Shown: positions 59,464-64,000 of the stretch, one piece after another
Numbering within the stretch: the stretch's first letter is position 1
Layout: every line of letters begins with the position of its first letter
DNA from: a virus
DNA length: 64,000 nucleotides
Virus record (IMG/VR): IMGVR_UViG_3300020205_005279
Location: 1 to 64,000 of that record
Strand: one strand, 5' to 3'
The notes under the pieces: model-generated
Told to the model about the DNA's origin: nothing
The model's input: the letters and a program-made list of their open reading frames with translations, nothing else
Databases searched by the model: none
Translations under genes and position numbers: made by a program

Positions 59464-60278
59464 CGCAAAAACTTCATTCTTTCTTTAAGGTGACCAAAGA
59501 GTCTAAGCAGATGTCTTTTGGGAGAAAAACGCCACATAATTTTAACTATGTAGATTTTCTAGATCCAGAAAATATTTATCTTGGCAATAACGCACTTTTG
59601 CACAAGCAAATGAACGATTCTTATTTGCTGGAGATTGATCTCGATGACAAATACAAATCTAACATACAGGAATTTAAATTTACAAACCAAAATGTTCTCA
59701 CCTGGGAGGATTATTGGATCGATGCTAAAACTAACACCTTAATAGATCCACGTATTGAACGAATTAACTTACAAAAAAATCAACTTATACACGCCAATTT
59801 TAACCTATCTAGACAATTTCTTACACACGTAAATCTTGAGGGGAACTTAAATTTGCGTGGTGTGTTTCTTTACGATTCCCCTAATCTCGAGGTGCTTAAT
59901 TTGTCTAATTGCCCCGCGCTTGATGTAGTTAATCTAGGGAATAATAGATCTCTCAAAGCATTGTTGGCCAGAAACTGCGCTCTAACCCCGGCGGCGCAAG
60001 AATTTTTACTTAGAGATTTTTGCCCAATTACCACCTCATCTAGCAATAGGCCATTTGAGATGTTTCGTAAATCCTATGAAACTTTAGTGGATTTGAGAGG
60101 GAGTCAAATTGACTGGGGTAACAGAAAAATTGCTTCTAAAATTAGACTATTGCTTTGCAATAATTGGTTGGTTTTGTGGGACAACCCCCCACCAACTTCT
60201 ATTGTCCCCCCTCAAATGTACGCGTTTTTTTCGACTAATTTATCTGATTCTCTGATTAAAGATTATTACTATGGCTGA
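59460..60278 (+). CDS. LRR-like protein, 272 aa
   Basis: A 272-aa protein. Residues ~115-180 show leucine-rich-repeat spacing: HVNLEGNLNLRGVFLYDSPN, LEVLNLSNCPALDVVNLGNN, RSLKALLARNC. The rest is unknown. The start overlaps the 1302-aa gene stop by 4 bases, and its 3' end overlaps the next gene by 8 bases. Alongside the 1148-aa LRR gene, this is the second LRR gene in the window. The repeats could hold a binding surface for a partner virion protein. Confidence 0.68.
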   Translation: MTQKLHSFFKVTKESKQMSFGRKTPHNFNYVDFLDPENIYLGNNALLHKQMNDSYLLEIDLDDKYKSNIQEFKFTNQNVLTWEDYWIDAKTNTLIDPRIERINLQKNQLIHANFNLSRQFLTHVNLEGNLNLRGVFLYDSPNLEVLNLSNCPALDVVNLGNNRSLKALLARNCALTPAAQEFLLRDFCPITTSSSNRPFEMFRKSYETLVDLRGSQIDWGNRKIASKIRLLLCNNWLVLWDNPPPTSIVPPQMYAFFSTNLSDSLIKDYYYG

Positions 60279-61131
60279 TTTACGTAAACGTTTTATCGAG
60301 GACTATGCTGGTGGCCTATTGAATGTGGCGCGGCAAGAACTCTCCACTACCGGCGAAGTCTTGGCACAAGATGGACTTACGTCCGAAAACACTTTATTTG
60401 TAGAAGATGGCACCGGAACAAAGTCCGGTCTCAAACTAGGTGTAAGTTTGGCCGAGGCAGTAGACCCAACAACCGAAACCGGGTTGGTTAATGTGCGATT
60501 TGCCGATCGTACCTACGCAAAACTCAGAGACTTTAAGATCTTCTCCACGGCAATTGCGTCCGCCCAAGCGGCTCTTTCAGAAGCCGCAACTATTTCCATC
60601 TCTAATTTAGAGACAACTCTTCAGCTTCTTGAAGACGACATCTCCACCGTAGAACAAAATTTTCAACAAAATCTGGTTACTAACCAAGAACAACTTCAAA
60701 ATTTAACTCTTACCCAGAGAGATTTAGAACAAAAATCTTCTGAAACTAGCGTAGAGATTACCCAACTAGGCTCTAGGGTAACTAAACTTGAGTCCCCCAT
60801 TGAATCTCCCCAAGAACTAAGTCTTCTTGAAGAGAACATAAATCAATTTTATTTCACCGGGACTATAGAAGTTGCTAATAGCGTGGTTACTGGAACCAAC
60901 ACAGTATTTACGGATTTAAATGTCGGAGATATATTTGTAGCAACGACCTCAGCGGGTGAGGACGTAGAATTTAAGATTACTGACATTACCAACAATACAC
61001 AACTTAACGTCACCCCGACAAATAAAACCGTTACTGCAGGTTCTAGATTTCGGCAACCTCGTGAACTTCAACTTGCTAAAAAAATTAACGATATTCTCAA
61101 AATTATGAGAAGTCTAGAGTTCATTATATAA
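60271..61131 (+). CDS. Coiled-coil fibre protein with beta C-terminal domain, 286 aa
   Basis: A 286-aa protein. A long heptad-like region at ~100-180 (TLQLLEDDISTVEQNFQQNL and following) suggests a trimeric coiled coil. The C-terminal ~80 residues contain the beta repeat GTIEVANSVVTGTNTVFTDL followed by VGDIFVATTS, common in phage fibres. The N-terminal ~95 residues resemble fibre attachment segments (LKLGVSLAEAVDPTTETG). It is probably a tail or side fibre or its attachment stalk. The 3' end overlaps a convergent gene by 18 bases, with no terminator between. Confidence 0.72.
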   Translation: MADLRKRFIEDYAGGLLNVARQELSTTGEVLAQDGLTSENTLFVEDGTGTKSGLKLGVSLAEAVDPTTETGLVNVRFADRTYAKLRDFKIFSTAIASAQAALSEAATISISNLETTLQLLEDDISTVEQNFQQNLVTNQEQLQNLTLTQRDLEQKSSETSVEITQLGSRVTKLESPIESPQELSLLEENINQFYFTGTIEVANSVVTGTNTVFTDLNVGDIFVATTSAGEDVEFKITDITNNTQLNVTPTNKTVTAGSRFRQPRELQLAKKINDILKIMRSLEFII

Positions 61132-61476
61132 ATCGTTAATAATCTCATCTATAAGCTCGATATCTACTCGAACTGAGTATAAGGGACCCACCTTTTTAAG
61201 AATAAAAAATACAATGCCTATAGATTTTTCTTCTTCGGTGGGAAAAAGACTTTCCCATATTTTATCATAGGAGTCTTTTCCGCCTATCATCTGATACACG
61301 GTGTCAGGATCAAAAACCCAAAGACAATCAGACTGATCCGCCGTTGCTACATATAGAGCAAAGGGAGTTCTGTGAGCTAATACAAATTCTAGGCACTCGA
61401 CCATTTCCGAAAGGTCTTTTGTATTTCTTAGGGAGTTTTTGAGAGTTTCTTTTTCTTGTTCTGAGTTAATACTCAT
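61114..61476 (-). CDS. Hypothetical protein, 120 aa
   Basis: An unrecognised acidic protein of 120 aa with a helical N-terminus and alternating beta segments (FALYVATADQSDCLWVFD). It is translationally coupled to dCMP deaminase by a 4-base ATGA overlap, suggesting a shared transcript. Its 3' end overlaps the convergent fibre gene by 18 bases. It may be a small regulatory partner or an unrelated host-interaction factor. Confidence 0.68.
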   Translation of the reverse strand: MSINSEQEKETLKNSLRNTKDLSEMVECLEFVLAHRTPFALYVATADQSDCLWVFDPDTVYQMIGGKDSYDKIWESLFPTEEEKSIGIVFFILKKVGPLYSVRVDIELIDEIINDLYNEL

Positions 61477-61883
61477 GGGACTTTTTGTATAGATACACCA
61501 AGTTGATTTAAAACATCTAGTCCTTCAGTTATTCTATAGGCGTGCTTGTAATATACTTTTTTAACTCCGCTCTGTGCAAGAAGTTTTGAGCATTCTGGGC
61601 AAGGAGAGTGGGTGCAGAACAGTTCAGCGCCTTCAATGGATTCTGTAGATTTTGCCATTTTGACGAGGACGTTTTGCTCGGCATGCAATACAAAAGGCGA
61701 CGTGTTTCCATTTTCCTCCTCGCAGCAGTTGGTTTTGTAACCGCTAGGGGTGCCGTTCCAACCATGGGCAAGAATGCTTCCGTTTTTTACAATTATGGCG
61801 CCCACCTTCAGCCTATTGCACTCAGATACCAGAGCGAATCTTTCCGCAATGTCCATATATGCGTTGATTAGTTCGGGTTTCAT
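61473..61883 (-). CDS. dCMP deaminase
   Basis: A 136-aa deoxycytidylate deaminase. The zinc/catalytic motifs are HAE (H67, E69) and PCPEC (C95, C98), with a typical KVGAIIVKNGSILAHGWNG start. The enzyme turns dCMP into dUMP and feeds thymidylate synthesis, fitting NrdB and the nucleotide kinase in this window. A Shine-Dalgarno AAGGAG lies ten bases before the ATG, and an extended -10 TGATAGAAT is just upstream (61905-61913). The length is slightly short of T4 dCMP deaminase, which has an extra insertion. Confidence 0.95.
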   Translation of the reverse strand: MKPELINAYMDIAERFALVSECNRLKVGAIIVKNGSILAHGWNGTPSGYKTNCCEEENGNTSPFVLHAEQNVLVKMAKSTESIEGAELFCTHSPCPECSKLLAQSGVKKVYYKHAYRITEGLDVLNQLGVSIQKVP

Positions 61884-61904
61884 AAGTTAGTGGCTCCTTG
61901 TACC

Positions 61905-61913
61905 ATTCTATCA
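61905..61913 (-). promoter_or_regulatory. Extended -10 promoter box
   Basis: The minus strand reads TGATAGAAT, the same nine bases as upstream of the phosphatase gene at 2406-2414. It lies 21 bases before the ATG of dCMP deaminase and overlaps the stop codon of the gene upstream. Confidence 0.45.
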
Positions 61914-62213
61914 GACTTTGAAGGATCTGGTGCTTGTAAGCCCTAACTTCTTAATAATATGACTATTGAATTTTTTGAGGAGTCTCCGGTCCTCCTCTCC
62001 AAGGAATATGCTTAAAGTCTTAGGGACTTTTACTGGCTCCTCCTTCACCAACTCTTCAATTAGTTCTTCTACTAGTTCCTCTTTCTCCTTTTCTGCTTCT
62101 ACCTGAGGTTCAGCAATTTCAGCAATAGATACAAGGAAGTTCTCCTGCCCTGGTGCCTCCGGTGCCTCCGGAGCTGTGAAGTTAGGTTCTTTTTTTGTTT
62201 TTCTGGTTGTCAT
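61911..62213 (-). CDS. Acidic helical protein, 100 aa
   Basis: A 100-aa protein. I start at the ATG at 62213 (MTTRKTKKE): a strong Shine-Dalgarno AGGAG lies six bases before it and is itself read as codons if the longer ORF is used. A basic N-terminus is followed by an acidic, Glu-rich helix (EAEKEKEELVEELIEELVKE) and a short basic end. It overlaps the 70-aa gene by 4 bases. Highly charged phage proteins of this kind can be scaffolds, DNA mimics or host inhibitors; none is provable here. Confidence 0.65.
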   Translation of the reverse strand: MTTRKTKKEPNFTAPEAPEAPGQENFLVSIAEIAEPQVEAEKEKEELVEELIEELVKEEPVKVPKTLSIFLGEEDRRLLKKFNSHIIKKLGLTSTRSFKV

Positions 62214-62422
62214 CTGATTCTCCTGCATGAGGAACATCCGCTTTGTCTGTAGGGGGAGGGGAGGGGAAGATTGGTGGGGTACACCGGGCCTTCCGTCAGG
62301 CCTGGCGCCAAGCCTGACTGATTTCTCGCTTTAGGGGTGTTATTTAAACTTGCCCACTTCCTTAGGCTATTAAGTTCCGAGGACGAAATTTGGCTAGGGT
62401 TGGATCGGTTACTATTTGCCAT
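62210..62422 (-). CDS. Small hypothetical protein, 70 aa
   Basis: A 70-aa protein, Ser/Asn/Pro-rich and basic at the end (CSSCRRIR). Its stop overlaps the following start (ATGA). A 24-base near-perfect inverted repeat (62295-62318) lies in its coding region and would form an RNA hairpin. A GTTTAAAT element lies only 7 bases upstream of the ATG, too close to be a normal promoter for it. No family is recognised; coding status rests on the overlap. Confidence 0.5.
   Translation of the reverse strand: MANSNRSNPSQISSSELNSLRKWASLNNTPKARNQSGLAPGLTEGPVYPTNLPLPSPYRQSGCSSCRRIR
62295..62318. repeat. 24-base inverted repeat inside a gene
   Basis: GTCAGGC pairs with GCCTGAC, with an inner TGGC/GCCA, separated by single mismatches: a hairpin of about 11 bp. 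No T-run follows on either strand, so it is not a classical terminator. Confidence 0.6.
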
Positions 62423-62429
62423 ATATTCA

Positions 62430-62437
62430 ATTTAAAC
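62430..62437 (-). promoter_or_regulatory. GTTTAAAT variant near a start
   Basis: The minus strand reads GAGTTTAAATTGAATAT directly before the ATG at 62422. The distance is unusually short for this element, so it may be chance. Confidence 0.2.
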
Positions 62438-62488
62438 TCTTATGCGTCAGATTGCGAGGCGGGTGTGGTTATGTTGCAAAGGCGTTGA

Positions 62489-63448
62489 CTACCAAGAATA
62501 TATTAGCACTAAACCTGGACCGCCGTTACCTCCCGCACCACCGCCACCCGTGGTTCCGCCAGCGCCCCCGCCGCCCCCGCCAGATCCAAAACCGCCATTG
62601 CCACCTCGACCGCCAGCAGTAGTTCCAGTTTCTGATGAGCCGCCGCCAGAGCCACCACAAGACAGCAGAGGCTTAGAAAGTGCTACTCCAGCAGATCCAG
62701 GACCACCCGGGCCAGGATCTCCTCCGATACCTCCTGGTACTGCGCTAAATAAATTCAAAACGGCTGTTTGTGATAGAGGCGCCGCGACCCCGCCCCCAGC
62801 TCGACGATCACCGCCACCACCACCAGCACCACCAGAAAGTAGAAGCCCTGCGGGAAGCCCTGTGGCTGGGTAAGTAATCGAGTTTCCGACGTTATTGTTA
62901 CCACCTGTTGCACCTCCTTGGCCGATACGCGAAGTAAGTAGTCCTTGCCCAGCCATCAATACGTTAGCTACTGCTGTTGCTGCTGCGGCAGTACCAGCGG
63001 AGCCCCCAGCCGGAGCCCCCGTGCCCCCGCCGCCACCCCCGCCGTTTAGGGCAGCACAAATCGTGTAAATAGCTACGTTACTTTGGGCAATAGAGACATA
63101 AGATGCAATACCGCTGACTCCAGGATTGCTGACAGTGGTTGAAGAGGCGCCACCGCCCCCGCCACGACCTGACGAGACGTATAGTATATCAGGTAGTAAA
63201 GAAGCTGGGATTGATACTTTTGTAAGAGTGCTACTGCCACCTCCGCCGCCCCCGCCACGAGCCTCTATATCTGTGTTAGGAAAGCCACTACCACCGCCTC
63301 CACCACCGCCAATGCAGATAATGTTAATCTTAGTAATACCGGCGGGCTTCTCCCAAGCCACCCATTGTCCGCCGTTGCTGGTACTAAAACCGGGAAATAC
63401 GCTGACAAAACCATTTTGTGGTTTTGGGATGTCGAATACGTTAAGCAT
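62489..63448 (-). CDS. Glycine-rich fibre protein, 319 aa
   Basis: A 319-aa protein. The N-terminus (VFPGFSTSNGGQWVAWEKPA, then GITKINIICIGGGGGG) leads into a body of glycine runs (GGGGGGGS, GGGGGGAGG), ending in GGPGLVLIYSW. This is the glycine-rich domain seen in phage adhesin tips that form polyglycine-type sandwiches. The gene downstream in the same orientation (63455-64000) is a paralogue with nearly identical terminal sequence, so the pair is a tandem duplication. A Pro-rich ORF on the opposite strand is only its shadow. The probable role is receptor binding. Confidence 0.85.
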   Translation of the reverse strand: MLNVFDIPKPQNGFVSVFPGFSTSNGGQWVAWEKPAGITKINIICIGGGGGGGSGFPNTDIEARGGGGGGGSSTLTKVSIPASLLPDILYVSSGRGGGGGASSTTVSNPGVSGIASYVSIAQSNVAIYTICAALNGGGGGGGTGAPAGGSAGTAAAATAVANVLMAGQGLLTSRIGQGGATGGNNNVGNSITYPATGLPAGLLLSGGAGGGGGDRRAGGGVAAPLSQTAVLNLFSAVPGGIGGDPGPGGPGSAGVALSKPLLSCGGSGGGSSETGTTAGGRGGNGGFGSGGGGGGAGGTTGGGGAGGNGGPGLVLIYSW

Positions 63449-63454
63449 CAGTGA

Positions 63455-64000
63455 TTACCATGACCGAATTATCACTAAACCTTGGCCGCCGTTACCTCCC
63501 GCACCACCGCCACCTGTAGTGCCTCCTGCACCACCACCACCACCACCCGAGCCGAATCCCCCGTTACCTCCGAAGCCCCCAAGTGCGTTGCCGCTGTTGC
63601 ACCCACCGCCCGAGCCTCCAGTGGAAAGCAGTGGAGTCCGAAGCGCAACACCAGCAGAGCCGATGCCAGCAGTTGCACCAGCGGCACCACCGACTAGGGT
63701 TGCAAAAAGGCTTAGTACGGCTGTCTGCGAGGCAGGGGCTGTGATGTTGCCTCCTACTCCAGTTGAGCCACTTCCACCTCCCGCACCACCAGATAACAGC
63801 AATCCAGTTGCGGGGTATGTTATTGCACCGCCTGGACCGTTAGCAACGGCGCCACCAGCAGCGCCAGCCACCCCAGCAAAAGCAACAAAAGTACCTAATC
63901 CAGCAAGTAGAGAGCCAGCGACTGTTGCGGCAGCCACCGAAGCACCACCGGTACCGACAAGTGTAGACGAAGGTGCAGCACCCGTGTTGCCTCCGGGGGC
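63455..64000 (-). CDS. Glycine-rich fibre protein paralogue, 5' end cut by window
   Basis: The second of two tandem glycine-rich fibre genes. The frame stays open to base 64000 (APGGNTGAAPSSTLVGTG reads through the upstream side), so the start lies outside the window; a GTG at 63937 is only an internal codon. The C-terminus ends GGQGLVIIRSW, matching GGPGLVLIYSW of the neighbour. The middle shares YPATGLLLSGGAGGGSG-type runs with the neighbour. It lies six bases before the first paralogue. It is probably a co-expressed adhesin tip of the same family. Confidence 0.8.
   Translation of the reverse strand, partial: APGGNTGAAPSSTLVGTGGASVAAATVAGSLLAGLGTFVAFAGVAGAAGGAVANGPGGAITYPATGLLLSGGAGGGSGSTGVGGNITAPASQTAVLSLFATLVGGAAGATAGIGSAGVALRTPLLSTGGSGGGCNSGNALGGFGGNGGFGSGGGGGGAGGTTGGGGAGGNGGQGLVIIRSW

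Noticed and set aside
62442-62873. Pro-rich ORF on the plus strand
   Set aside because: It is the exact complement of the glycine-rich fibre gene; Gly codons read backward give Pro. No start signal or homologue pattern.
63455-63937. GTG at 63937 as the start of the second glycine-rich gene
   Set aside because: The reading frame stays open to 64000 with the same composition, and its paralogue has a much longer N-terminus, so the gene is cut by the window edge.
1-64000. tRNA, rRNA or CRISPR content
   Set aside because: Intergenic gaps are almost all under 190 bases and none shows a cloverleaf or repeat-spacer pattern.
1-64000. T4-type late promoter TATAAATA
   Set aside because: Not found upstream of the structural gene starts I inspected; isolated matches lie inside coding regions.

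Overview
The window is part of the genome of a large tailed phage with a contractile-type baseplate. It is almost entirely coding: I count 49 genes, and no stretch above 300 bases lacks a gene (the largest gap is 28338-28525). A BaseplateJ-family wedge protein, a P2 gpI-like tail protein, a gp5/VgrG-like spike, a large terminase and a Mu gp29-like portal show a myovirus-like particle. NrdB, PhoH, dCMP deaminase, a thioredoxin-like protein, a P-loop nucleotide kinase and a calcineurin-like phosphatase are typical of large lytic phages of aquatic bacteria. A cyanobacterial host is possible, but the sequence does not prove it. The major capsid protein, tail sheath and NrdA are not in the window.

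Layout. Block A (21-10695, minus) holds an HNH homing endonuclease, nrdB, a phosphatase, unknown proteins and an 1874-residue tail fibre. Block B (10772-21550, plus) is a baseplate operon (LysM-like wedge, BaseplateJ, gpI-like, spike), then terminase, thioredoxin, a late-type sigma factor and an HNH-like protein. Block C (21547-28337, minus) holds a nucleotide kinase, a HExxH-motif protein, a structural protein, a tail hub with three cell-wall hydrolase modules, and a small protein. Block D (28526-33305, plus) has a small tail protein, phoH and an 1174-residue virion protein. Block E (33302-49584, minus) is about 16 kb of very large putative adhesins, including a leucine-rich-repeat protein, two paralogues and a beta-helix tailspike. 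Blocks F and G (49656-55487) carry small genes, a probable tail tube, the portal and unknown proteins. Block H (55555-61131, plus) has a 1302-residue unknown, a second LRR-like protein and a coiled-coil fibre. Block I (61114-64000, minus) has dCMP deaminase, small genes and two tandem glycine-rich fibre genes, the second cut by the window edge.

Regulation. Two promoter classes can be read. Host sigma-70-like sites (one perfect TTGACA-N17-TATAAT at 28349-28377, and several extended -10 boxes) precede mostly metabolic or unknown genes. A separate element, GTTTAAAG, recurs a short distance upstream of structural gene starts on both strands. The phage encodes a sigma factor (20172-20924) with visible regions 2 and 3 but no evident region 4, so a single-element late promoter read by that sigma factor is a natural hypothesis.

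Most unusual content: (1) the tail hub, whose M23 peptidase motifs occur in circularly permuted order between an amidase-like domain and a phage tail lysozyme domain; (2) a HExxH protein resembling the peptide-modification HExxH family, translationally coupled to a virion-like gene; (3) the GTTTAAAG promoter network.
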